From Eucalyptus grandis (lineage: Eukaryota > Streptophyta > Magnoliopsida > Myrtales > Myrtaceae), in contig NC_052614.1 in the NCBI RefSeq assembly GCF_016545825.1, positions 32,327,669 through 32,391,668 of the forward strand: a DNA stretch of 64,000 nt. The letters run 5' to 3'. The notes beneath the pieces were generated by a model. That model searched no databases, was not told the origin of the DNA, and worked only from the letters and a program-made list of their open reading frames with translations. Shown in pieces: positions 21,100-31,670 of the stretch. Numbering within the stretch: position 1 is the stretch's first letter; each line of letters starts with the position of its first letter. Made by a program: the position numbers and the translations under genes.

Positions 21100-22229
21100 A
21101 GAGTTAAGTCCAGAAAATCTTAATGCCACAATTTTCTTTTCCTTTTACAGGCCTAACTCATTTTCTAGTCCTTTCGTAGTTTGTACCCTAGTTAACCGAG
21201 GCTGGTCAGTTGTATATTATGTTGCGGTTGCTTAACTTACAGGGAATTTTTTTAGTTTATACAGATTTCAGAGCATATGCCTGAAACTTGAACAATGAAG
21301 GGCACATTCATTACTTTTTTAAGGGTTTAGCTCCAGCAACCATGACATAATTGATTGGAGCTCAGATTTTGCATCCAAACTATCTTGCGACTTTTGACCT
21401 GCCATGAGGCATAAGCCTGGTTGTACTCCTGCATGAGTCATTCGCATCGTGTATTTGTGATGCCCTGTTGGTTATTAGATAAAAAAAGTCTCCAGAGATG
21501 CTGTCGTCAAGAGGTAACGAATCAGTGTACCGATGGAGATGCGAGCTAGCATACGCTTTTGGGTATTCCCAACATCATTGACCGGAGCAGAAAAAGGCGA
21601 ATTCTTTATGTTCTGCGCATCACCTCCTACATTCGCTATTCTATTGGCCATGATTCAACGCGATGATGAATGGCTCTTGAAACCAAGAAGCGTCACCCTA
21701 AATAATATGATCAATTTATTTTCGTTAATGGCTGCTCAGCATACATCTCTAAATCCTTCACAGAAAAAGCAGGTGCATTGCCCATCTCTGAGAGAGACTG
21801 AAAAATGTTTACACTTAATTCATTTGCGATGCCAAAAAAATTGGGAAAAGAGAAGGCCTTACAAGTAAAAAAGCATTGCCCATTTCTGTAATAGAACAGG
21901 ACCCCAAATTCGAGGGCGTTAAATATACACTCAGCAGCCTACACATCCCACACTCATTAGAAGACGTACGCCCGTATAGCCCTTCCCTCTCACCAAGTAA
22001 ACGACCACAGCCAGCAATCTCTCCAAACCTTCATCCTCAAGCACTTCTCGGCTAACTTGGGGTGCCATGCAAAATCCCTCGATACTAACTTTTGTACAGG
22101 GATTTCCATTGGCAATGGAGCGGAGTACAGAGGCGGTCATCATGGTTGGCTCGGTATATCTTGAGTAACCAAAATACGTAACCTGTCTCGTGCTCCCTCC
22201 TCTCTTTTTAACACCCAAAAGCTCCAGAA
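21100..22229. other. Stretch between bHLH121-like and CDPK fragments
   Basis: The first part is the likely 3' untranslated DNA of the bHLH121-like fragment. A 111-codon plus-strand frame (21533-21868) has no recognisable features. The part from about 21930 reads through on the minus strand from the CDPK last exon. Confidence 0.45.
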
Positions 22230-23821
22230 TGGATCTCAAATTCCAATAACCAGATGGGCTCGGCAAGTTTTGAGAGCCCATGCTTGCAGTTCTTAACAGC
22301 CTTCTGAACTCCGATAAACTTATTTTCCCATCTTTGTTGACGACGTCAGCTTCCTCTAGCAGAGGACCGACGGAGCCTTTCAAACCTGTCTGCTGAAAAG
22401 GGCATGGGAGCATCATGTCAAGGTTACACGTTAACATGCTTAACCATTTCTTTGTACCAAGCAACATAAAAAACCTGCGCCACAACTTTGTGCAGAATAT
22501 ACAAGAAGAGGCAATACATTCGGCTAGTATTTTCAGATGAGACAATAACCAAATTATCAAGGTCACAAGCTGAACAGTTTCTTTATGTGAAGCTGCAACA
22601 GAAAGTAGCTATACTACTATTTTGTGCCCAATATGCAAAAAGACAGACGACTTATCCCAACTTTTGCGCAATTTTGCAAGAAACAAACTTCAAGCTCCCA
22701 AGAGACAGGGTCAAAATTCAGTTACAAATTAAAACAAATACATTTAGCCCTGTCTACGTAATTTAATTTTCACTCTACCCATACCCATAGTGACACAAAT
22801 GAGAACTAGAGGGCAAATGAATGTGGAAGGGATGAATAAATGAAGATAGTCAAAATTACCAGTCGAAGTTCTTCTGGGGTTATATAACCATCACGATCAA
22901 TGTCAAATTTTTCAAAAGCGGCCTGTGACCGCAGCTGCCACTTCTCTGAGTCATGTTCCTCCATTCGATGCACATGAAGAGTAGCTGCAACAAACTCAGT
23001 AAAATCCACTTAGCTCATCCGTGTTGCTATTGATCTACATGAAGGAAAAATAAAAGAGATTCTTATGCACCATTCAGGACTCACATGTTTGTGCAAAATC
23101 TATAAGCTTGGCAGTAGCTCATCTTATGAACGAAAAAATCAGTCCAACATTTCTTGGCTAACAACACAAGCAAGTTTTCAAAATGATGAAACATGAAGCA
23201 AGAACTAAATGGAAGCTTCAAGCATCGAATATGAACAAAAGAGAATCACCAAAACAATAAAAGAAGAAAGTGAAACTGACAGAAATGGTATTCCACAAAA
23301 ACCCACCAGAAAAACAAATCTCAATCGCTAATACACGAGGAGAAAACAAGGCCATAACAAAGGTAAAGATAAAAGTTACCGCTTGAAGAATCTCTAAGAC
23401 ACGTGGTTCCTTCATCTTCCAGGGAAGATCCTGAGCAAGGGCCTGCATGCATACAACACTCATGATCATGATGTAATTAAAATATTCATCAGAGTGAATG
23501 TGGAATGAGAAAGAAATGGATACCTCTTTCATTTCTTCAAGACTAATAGAACCATTTTTATCTACATCAATTGCAGCAAATTGATCCTTGAGGTCAGCAA
23601 GTTCCTCTTCATCAAGTGTGCCTGCTAGTGCCTGCAAGCAATATTTGTTAGACATTGACATGATATAATATCCTTTCCTCCTTGAACAAATCTTACAGAG
23701 CAGTTTTGTAAAGCAAATTGTTTCAGTCGACCATACTTCATCAATTATCTCATATTGTTAAAAACAGATATATCAATAGGGATATCTGATGCATTTCCTC
23801 CTTCTCTAACCCATGGATATG
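22230..23821 (-). pseudogene. Group IV calcium-dependent protein kinase, 3' exons, disabled
   Basis: Minus-strand exons run right to left. One ending at about 23691 and starting at 23821 (YPWVREGGNASDIPIDIS, then KYGRLKQFAL) covers the kinase end and junction domain. 23524-23631 (LDEEELADLKDQF, DVDKNGSISLEE) holds EF-hand 1, and 23380-23442 (ALAQDLPWKMKEPR) follows. 22860-23034 (DFTEFVAATLHVHRMEEHDS, DIDRDGYITPEE) holds EF-hands 2-3, and the last exon starts at 22389 (GKISLSEFRRLL, SPSG). This is the CPK16/18/28 type, with Ca2+-triggered kinase activity at membranes. Defects are a stop after NNMR, an extra base near 23012, EF-hand 4 lengthened by one residue (ADVVNKDGK), and loss of the normal end after SPSG. 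The catalytic domain is absent. Confidence 0.88.
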
Positions 23822-24804
23822 CTGAAAGTTGCAGCAATGAATAAAGATCAATGTTAAGAGGAAACAGAAATCCTCAGTTCCAAAGAAAATGAAAACCTCA
23901 GTTTTCAACCTCAATACTAGACTTGCGGCCTTTTACATGCCAAATCTCATGCCATCCAAAATTCCAGTTTGATAAGCAATTCAAGTGGGCTTGATCAGAA
24001 AGACTCTTAATATGAAATCTCATTTCTTCGCAGAGAATATGGAGAACCAATAAACAATCCACAAGAAAGAATAGTGTCCATCTCTCTCTCACATATCAAC
24101 AAGAAATAAGTTGCGAGAATATATGTACACACAACATATATAGGACATTCCAAAGTTTGATTTAACTGGCAGTGACAAAAGTTGGGAAAGGGTAGTGTCA
24201 CCTCAACAAAAAGATAAAGAAAAGGGACACCATGAGGAGCAACCATGATTTTCAAAATGCTCCATTTATCCAGTCTTTTCATTTCCACAACTGTATAATG
24301 GGCAAGCTATACACACCGTTCACGCAAAAGTTCGCAACCATGCTCTACAGGGACCTGGGTAGCTTCAGAGCTACCCAGCTTAAGGTTAGCACTCATCCTC
24401 AACAATGCTTTAAATATCATGATCATACAAAACCATGTACATGATCAAGTCTCAGAAAATTGACTCTGTAATTCAGTACCAAGTCCATTAGCCTCAGAAG
24501 TCCTCTTAATTCGAAGTCTCTTCACAGAATTCACGAACATCCTGATATAAAAAGTTTAATTCCAGAATCAGATAGAAAGGATGGTATGCATAGAGAAAAA
24601 CTTAAATGAGAACACATACATAGATATCAATTTGTCGAGCATTTTCTGTCACTACATCGCCTAGTCGGTGCTCTTCTAGTATCATGCACTAACCGCTTTT
24701 ATCCACACAACCCCAAATATCCCAGAAGAAAAGCCATAAGAGTATTAACATGGCACCAAATTCTACCAAGTAGAATCCAAAAAAAAAGAAAAAAGAAAAC
24801 GAAC
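23822..24804. other. Stretch right of the CDPK fragment
   Basis: No kinase-domain exons of the CDPK are visible. The complement of about 24490-24720 has two short open stretches (RLGDVVTENARQIDIY and VKRLRIKRTSEANG) that look coding but that I cannot assign. They may be exons of one further minus-strand fragment whose GC-rich first exon ends at the possible donor at 24804. Confidence 0.4.
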
Positions 24805-25403
24805 CTTGGGACGTACGGGAGTCGCCAATGGGATGCCTATCGGTGGGGCTTGGGAAGGCGACGATGTTGGCGGCGTCCGCGTTCAGGAGCAGGGGGCGCT
24901 TCGCGGAGGAAAAGAGAAAGAGCGAGCAGAGCGACCTTCGCTCACGGAGAGGGAGGCCAAAACGCGAGCAGGGGTTCGTCGGCGTTGGGGTTGGGCGCTC
25001 CGCAGAGGAAAGAGGGAGAGAGCGGAGCGGAGGTCGCGAGAGGGAGGCGAAGGGGCGTCGGCTTCGGCGTCGGCGTTGGTGTCGGCGTCCGCGTCGGGCG
25101 CGTAGGCGGAGGCGTCGGCGTCGGAGTCGGGGCCGACGGACTCCGACGCCGACGGAGGCAACCGGCGGAGGGGCGTCGGGGTTTGCTGGAAGAGAGGCGA
25201 AGGAGCGTCGGCGTCAGGGTCGGGTCCAGGGGAGGAGGCGGAGGCGGCGTCCGCGTCGGAGTCGAGGGCGACGGAGGCAACCGGCGGAGGCGGAGGCGGA
25301 GGGCCGTCGGCGTCGCGTTTCGCTGGAAGAGAGGCACGACTTCGCGGAGGGGGGAGAGAGAGAGCAGAGCGGAGGTCGCGAGAGGGAGGCAGAGGAGCGT
25401 CGG

Positions 25404-25442
<39 letters not shown>

Positions 25443-25620
25443 TGGGGGACGATGGAAGCAACCAGCAGAGGCGGAGGGGACAGAGAGAGAGGAGAGAGAG
25501 GAGAGAGACGATCTGCAGAGGAGAGAGAGCGTCAGAGGGCTTATGCTCGAGAGAGGAGAGGGAGAACTTCCCGCGCCGTTGGTTTGAAACGGAGAAGTGG
25601 ACGACGTGGACTGACACTTG
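24805..25620 (-). repeat. GC-rich minisatellite with GGCGTC arrays and purine tracts
   Basis: The hexamer ggcgtc is repeated in several runs, the longest at about 25397-25441. These are embedded in larger units of about 330 bp that share 'gcggaggtcgcgagaggg' near 25034 and 25363. Long open frames occur in five of the six frames because of composition; the 249-codon minus and 281-codon plus frames are low-complexity. The left end reads as a minus-strand exon (FPSPTDRHPIGDS) with a donor near 24804, so part may be a real 5' exon or leader. Confidence 0.6.
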
Positions 25621-25750
25621 TCCAGGTGTCACGCTCTGAATGGTTCAGAGCACGGATTGCGTGGCACTATTAGGGGTACCCCATTTCCTCTCGAGAAAAT
25701 ACAGTACGTCTTATGTATCAACGTGGCAAACAAAGGCGCTCGCAGCGCGA

Positions 25751-25756
25751 CACGTG
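25751..25756 (+). promoter_or_regulatory. G-box in the left arm
   Basis: CACGTG in gcgacacgtgtcc lies about 90 bp before the CT-rich leader. The counterpart in the right arm is at 33558-33563. Confidence 0.5.
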
Positions 25757-26723
25757 TCCTCGTGGGACCCACAATTTCGGGGCGCTCATTTTGAAAATTT
25801 CCGATCAGTAGGGTTTACGGTCGCGGGTTCTTTCTTTGCGCCTCTCTCTCTACCCTCGCTCTCTCTCCCCGACGAACTCCTCTCTCTCGCCTCGCTTTTT
25901 CCGACCGCCGAAGCACCGCGAGCAACCGCGAACCGGGAGGATACCGGCGAGACGACCGCGAGCAACCGACCGGCGTGCGACCTCCCCTCTCTCTCTCGCT
26001 TCCGGCGTGCGACCACCCTCTTTTCGACCGACCGGCGTGCGACCTTCCTCTCTCTCGCCCTCCCTCTTTCCGACCGGCGAACCACCGCGCCGCACCTCGG
26101 CTCCGGATTCCGGCCCCAACTCGTCCGTCCTTACTCTTTCTCTCTACTCGCGTCTCTCGTCGCCCTCCCTCTCTTCGACAAATAACCACCGCGGACCGGC
26201 GAACCACCGCCCCCTCTAGCTCCAAGATCCGCACCGCTTGTCAAGGTAATTCCTCGCTTTCTCTTTTCTCTTTTCTCTGTACGACGGGGTGACGGAAGGG
26301 ATTTTATAGGAGTTCGCGATGCCCGAAATGTCATTAGTAGTATGCTTTTCGCCCGTAGTTTTCTTTAATCTTGGGTTTGGCTATTCATCATGCCGTAGGA
26401 CATACTCCGAAAAGGCTCTAAAATGAGTGCTATTGTTGCAAATCATGGATAGTCCTTGAAAAGCCAGATCTGTTGTTCTTCCATATTGATGTTTATATGT
26501 ATATTCCCCAATAACTTTGCTGAGATGCACGGCAAATGCATCCAGTCTCAATTGATTATTGTCATGCAGTGTAGATTTTTATTGCCTCGAGATCATTTGG
26601 TCATATTTGTTTCCGTGTGTTTGCGATGCTTATGGTATAGACCTATGTGATCTCCCGATGATGATTTTTTTTTTTTTTTTTTTGGTCGGATTTTAACTTT
26701 TCTCGTATTTAATCCAATTGCGG

Positions 26724-26792
26724 GATGTGGCGGTGAAGGTATTCTCGATGCAAGAATATTCAGAAGAATTGATAAATTCCTTTAGACAAGAG
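26724..26792 (+). pseudogene. Raf-like (PAS/MAPKKK type) kinase exon, left arm
   Basis: A 69-nt open exon reads DVAVKVFSMQEY then SEELINSFRQE and ends at a good donor (gag/gtttg). The VAVK lysine is the ATP-contact lysine of kinase subdomain II, and the wording matches plant B-group Raf-like kinases (GSDVAVKVF, then YSEE and SFRQEV). The acceptor here reads gcgg instead of the gcag kept in the right arm, so this copy should not splice normally. No other kinase exon follows in the arm. Confidence 0.78.
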
Positions 26793-27638
26793 GTTTGTTT
26801 TCTTTTTTGTTTTACTATGTCTCATGAGTTCTCTTTGTTTCTAATATTATTCACGGGACATGCCGAGGGTCGCTTAGACTTTTTAATTTGAATAAGGCAT
26901 CTCTCGTAGGACATGATATGCAGGCTATGTCTTGCTCTAAGCCTCGTTGGCCTGTCATTGACTTGTTAATTGAAATCATGAAAACATCGTTATGATAGCG
27001 TTTAGTGATTGCTGGATGCGAGGTGGCTGGTTTAATTTTGATAAGGGCCTTCCTTGACGGAGTTGTAATTGCGGTTGATGGTCTAGATTCAGGACCGAGG
27101 CAAAGTGAGGGATAATGGGTTGACCTTTAGTTGATAATGAGCCCAAAAGTGATCTATATTATCCCAGGATGTGACGAGTCAACATCGAGGTGCCAAATGA
27201 CTCCATCTATTGTGTCACTTGCCCCTACATCTTCTGATTGTTCTTTTTTTCTTTTTCCTTTTCCCGATAAGAACTACATAGTCAAGATGGTTTAGGAAGA
27301 ACATTCTGAAAACCAAGTGTGATAAAGAGATGAAGTAAGATTGACCAACATGTTCGAACCGCATGCATTTATCTCTCTCTCTCTCTCGCACTTGTATGAC
27401 TAGCCCGTATTTTATTATTTTATAAAATTCTGAAGCCTTTTAATGACCAGAATTTTTGGTGCTTATTCTGTAGCAACCGGGATTTTTTCCCCAAAGCACG
27501 GATATAGTTTATTGATGTTGGGAGCGGCACCGGGCTTGCTGGTTTGCCTTTACATTGTGTGATTTTTCTCCACTGCAGTCTGTTGATTCATTTGTCCTTG
27601 TAAGCTCTTTCCTTCCCAATGGTGGTCCAACTTTTTCC

Positions 27639-28120
27639 ATGGCTGTTTACCCATCTGAGTTCGGGATCCAGCGCATGGAAGAGGAAGAAATTTATGGCCC
27701 TGTTGGGCTCTTTGATGATGAGGATGATAGGAATGAAGATTATTTGGACGAGAAACAGACACTCTTGGTGAGATATTGAATGGAGATCGCCTAGTAACGC
27801 TCCATATGAAGTAAAATTTCTACGGGGAAGGATCAAGAGGTTGCGTGTGCAAAGAAGTTGACAAGTGAAGAAGTCTCTCAAATCCAAGCTACAATCAAGC
27901 GCTTTTATATATTTCGGATGTACTTGTGATGACTTGCCAACTGGGATATATAGGAAAGGTGGAAGAATCACCTACAAATATTTCGAGCACAAATATCTCC
28001 TTTACCAGCATTTCGAAATTGAAATCTTTTTCAATAAGGATCAAATAATAGAGGCTCATTTGTTGATGCACCCTAATGAGGTAGTGGAGTTGGTCAAGGC
28101 AGGAATATGGACATAGAGCT
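27639..28120 (+). pseudogene. TM9SF/EMP70 family fragment preceded by an acidic exon-like piece
   Basis: About 27765-28116 encodes part of the lumenal domain of a transmembrane-9 superfamily protein in three frames. Pieces are LGEILNGDRLV, then APYEVKFL, then EVACAKKLTSEEVSQIQATI, then DDLP, and finally YLLYQHFEIEIFFNKDQII. Family members sort membrane proteins in Golgi and endosomes. Several shifts and a double stop before LPT disable it, and the nine membrane helices are absent. The piece at about 27640-27763 is open and acidic (EEEEIYGPVGLFDDEDDRN) and I cannot assign it. Both begin exactly where the inverted-repeat arm ends. Confidence 0.7.
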
Positions 28121-29726
28121 ACAGTTCAGCGTGCATTGGATGGTCCCGGGTTTCTTGTGAGACCTCAAAGTGCCCTAGAGAGGTCTCGTCACTCCAATGG
28201 TACAGGGCACATTTCAACCGATGGTCTGGCTGGTTTCTTGCCTTTTTTTTGTACAATCTACATGCAGCTGCATTACATGTTAATGAGCATGTGGGGTAAT
28301 AGGGTCTAAAAGTTTCACTTTTGTTGTTGAAAACAGAAAACTAAAAGTTTTATTCGATAAACTAAAGGGTTTATTTGCTAGCATTCTTATTCTAAATTTC
28401 GTGCTGCATGTGTCATATTGCGGGTGAAGGAAAAGATCTAAAATTGGTGGACGCCCTCGCTTTTCGGGTCATGTTAAAAGAGCTTGAGGGAAGTCGATGA
28501 CTTCTTATATGGATGTGGACAGGTTTTAAAGAGTTATGGACTTATTAATGTGCAAGAAGAAGAATCTTATTGTCATTAAGGTTTTCCCTACCGATGTTCA
28601 TGTGCTACGAAGCATGCAAGAGGATTATGGTTGAGGATGATGAAGAGGCATAACCACATATTTGACAAGAAGAAATGCGAGGTCTTTTGCTATGGGTCAT
28701 CTATAGAAAGAGTGGATAAAGATCACTATTTTGCATACTACGATTTTTTTTATTTTGGTCAGATGTATACTGTGATTGAATGGTTTAGTTTATGTTTTTT
28801 TCTTTTGCTCATACGATTTCTTCAAAAGAATTCTTCAAGGAAGTTCTTGTTACCAAGGTTGGTTCTACATGCACTCGCAAAGATATTTGAGGGGTTTACT
28901 TTTCTTTTGTGGTTCAATGTGTTTTCAAGAAGGTACTGGCATGTTTTGATAATGTGAGTATTGCGTTTCATGAGAAGATGAGTTGGCAAGAGTCGTACCA
29001 AGAAAGATGGCCAATTTGTCCAATAACATGCTAATTGAGATGCAATGTTTTTAACAGGGGCTACTTTGTGTGCATAAATCTCTTGGAGTACCTAACATAG
29101 GGAAAGCTTTTTGCTTACTTCGGATTGTCGATTTGAATGAATAACAGTTTTATGTTTGGAGTTTGCTATTTCAATTTTACGTTTGAGTACCTTCAGCTTT
29201 CTTTGACAGAACAAAGCTTTGTATTAAATGATCTTGTTAGATGTTGATTTTATTTTTGATCCAAACTGTGGCTAGTTAACTTGCAAGGCAAAGCTCTTGC
29301 TGCCCTACTAATCTTGGAAAACCCGCGAGTCCAAGGGATTGCTACTTAGTATGAAATCGAAAAGTGGCAATAATTCATCCGTCGAGTTTGAATTTGACAA
29401 TATACAAAGAACACAACATCACGTTTCAATTATTAGTAGTGTGAGAGAGAATTAATTGACGTGCGGGAAATGCTTTCCGTAGAGCCTTGCATTGATAAGA
29501 GACCTGTTGACAATTTACAAGAGAATTGTGGGAACATTAATAAAGCCATAATTTACAAGATAATTGTGGGAACATTAATAAAGGCATCGACTTAAGCTTG
29601 ACCAATGAACTTGTTATGTATTCGACCTTTTAAGTGCTGAATTAAGTTCGAAAGTGTTACATTCTTGTGATCAAACAATAAAATACTGCACAATAAATAA
29701 CAAAAGACGAATCAATGGTTCGGGCC
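28121..29726. other. Inverted-repeat spacer, no recognised gene
   Basis: Only short frames are present; the longest, 28631-28957 (108 codons), becomes hydrophobic by poor-quality sequence and is not assigned. AT-rich, with a local repeat of 'tttacaagataattgtgggaacattaataaag' type near 29515-29583. Confidence 0.45.
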
Positions 29727-30094
29727 AACCAGTGGACCCCATGACCGATACCCACCGTTAATCGCATATGACACCTGCTACAATGCCAATGATGTTCACG
29801 ATAAAACTGTGGTCGGAGGAATGAGAAGCGATGTCATTTGAACACAAAGCTCAGCAAAGTCTCCTTCCTCATCGGCTACTTTCGAAGTGACTGAAGTTGG
29901 TATCAATGCCAGCAAGCACTTTAAGAAGCCCTTGGAACACAGCAAAAGGTGAGCAGATGTACCACCGATGACCAGCACTGCTCATTCCTCCACGAATCCT
30001 CAATGCTGAAACCACTCCAACAGAGCTCAAGAATACCAGTTGCGAAAATTGAGACGAAAAGGAGAATGAACCACATGCTAGCAAAGTTGCTTAT
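29727..30094 (-). pseudogene. Cellulose synthase (CesA) fragment, C-terminal membrane region
   Basis: The minus-strand exon begins after an acceptor (ttgcag, complement of about 30095-30100) with [30 protein letters not shown]. In a shifted frame follow [20 protein letters not shown] and GIDTNF, then [10 protein letters not shown] and [10 protein letters not shown], and it ends near SWGPLVG. This is the transmembrane helix block 3-6 region of CesA, the plasma-membrane glucan synthase. The intact wording would have DWWRNEQFW and a continuous frame; here at least three shifts and a stop are present. The catalytic D and QXXRW exons are absent. Confidence 0.88.
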
Positions 30095-31218
30095 CTGCAA
30101 TTTTTTTTTTTTTTAACATCGATCAGTCATCAAATGAAAGAAAAGAGGAAACAATCTCTAATTACGCTGAAATTACTAACATGTAGCTCTAGATAGTCTA
30201 GCGTAGAGACAACTATATTTAGTTTATGAAATTAGTAGTATAGCATGATAAGGAGAAGCACCAACAGCTAAAGCCGGTTGCTGCCCTAGAATTGAAGGTT
30301 GAGGATTCATCATCGTGGTGTTGGGGATTGTGTAGTCTCGCTCCGATCATTGTTAACCTGGAAAAATAGTTAGCATATCAGTCAATTAACAATCTCCCAC
30401 CTACTTTCTTCGAAAGTAAAAATGTAAGAGAACAATATCAGCAAATTAATGTTCGCATATATTCAAAGACAAGACAAAATTATTATGACACGCCGTATAT
30501 ATCTAACATAGAAACTGAAATGCAGCACAAAATACTAAGACAATTATTTCCAGCCAGTCATAACAATTCACCAAGCTAATAAATCATAACCTCCCCACAG
30601 AATAATCAATGAATAACAGATGAATAAACAACAGATTCTAGAACTGTCTAAACGAAAATGACCAGGCTTCCGTACTATTTTATCTTAAAATAACATTAGT
30701 ACATTCTCACAAAAGGAAGCGCTCACAACACTTGCTTCAGTTTTCAAATTCCCACCAATTCATGATATAAGAACAAATTACACAAAATGCCTCATGTTAA
30801 AGGGACCAAGTTTAAATCATGCTAGCACCTAAGTTTATCTTTCAAAGCAAGGGAAACAAGAGAGTTCGATTCCCGAATGATGACACGTAAAACACAACGC
30901 AAATGGGTGTGACTTATATACGGTCACGTTGAAAATGGTAACACCAGATCCAAGGAGATGAGCAGAACCTTGAACGTGTGGCATATTTGAAGTCAACAGC
31001 CAATGAAAGTTCTTGTTGCCAGAGACATCAATGAATGTTTCACCACTTTTCTCAAAGTGAAACAGCTTATACGGCGAAATAGAATAATGCCATCCCTTAT
31101 TCATCAGGTTTATACATATTTCACGTCATTTGCCCTTCTACGAGGAACAGATTTCACTTTAACTGTTTTTAAGTGAAAACTAAAAACAAGTGATTGACAT
31201 ACTAGTGACTCTTTGAAT
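30095..31218. other. Right side of the spacer, no recognised gene
   Basis: The first bases are likely CesA intron. A minus-strand frame at 30835-31104 (89 codons, FHFEKSGETFIDVSGNKN) looks partly coding but I do not recognise it. Confidence 0.4.
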
Positions 31219-31670
31219 GGTAATCGCTCTTGATCAAATGGTCAATTGGAAGTGGCATCTTTCAAAATTCAACTGGAAAACTTGATATAGGAGAGGAGTT
31301 TTTCCTTTTTGTATCAAAAGCAAGGAAGTGTACATCCACGGTGTAGGATAGTCACAACTTGCCGAGATAAACGTAATACCAGGGGGCAGCAGATGTAATT
31401 ACCTTTATGCTAAGATCCGTATGGCGCGAATACGAGATATGGAGTTTGCAAAACCCCGTCATATATGCAATGCCCTTCCAAAGCTTCCTTTGCAACTCCA
31501 GCTGTCTAAACATCTGCATGGACAGCAATGCGACAACCAACATGCACTTCATTAAATGCATGCATATTTTTCACCCTAATACAAGAAAGATATTCTTCAT
31601 CCAGAAAAATTCATTGCTCTTACTAACCAGGGTACTGAATCGCAAACACATATGATCAAGAGCGATTACC
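31219..31670. mobile_element. Possible element with 18-bp perfect terminal inverted repeats
   Basis: GGTAATCGCTCTTGATCA at 31219-31236 is exactly complementary to 31653-31670. The right copy ends one base before the right arm of the large inverted repeat begins (31671). No clear target duplication flanks the 452-bp unit. It could be a small DNA element or a by-product of the event that made the inverted repeat. Confidence 0.5.

Larger units (their letters stand above)
25693..27638 (+). repeat. Large inverted repeat, left arm
   Basis: About 1946 bp match the complement of 31671-33625 almost throughout, with scattered substitutions and small indels. The arm has a G-box (25751-25756), a CT-rich leader (about 25840-26245) ending at a donor-like aag/gtaattcc, intron-like DNA, one Raf-like kinase exon (26724-26792), a CT microsatellite near 27370, and an exon start after ccactgcag at 27580. 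Homology ends sharply after 'ccaactttttcc' at 27638. The arm's reading direction points into the spacer. Confidence 0.93.

Noticed and set aside
24828..25673. 281-codon plus-strand frame and 249-codon minus-strand frame
   Set aside because: Both translate the GGCGTC array and purine tracts; most frames are open here, and the products are low-complexity Arg/Gly or Asp/Ala runs.
25640..26292. Overlapping 90-180 codon frames in both arms (also 32998-33627)
   Set aside because: The CT-rich leader gives Ser/Leu/Pro/Arg-rich frames in all phases; indels between the arms do not respect any one frame.
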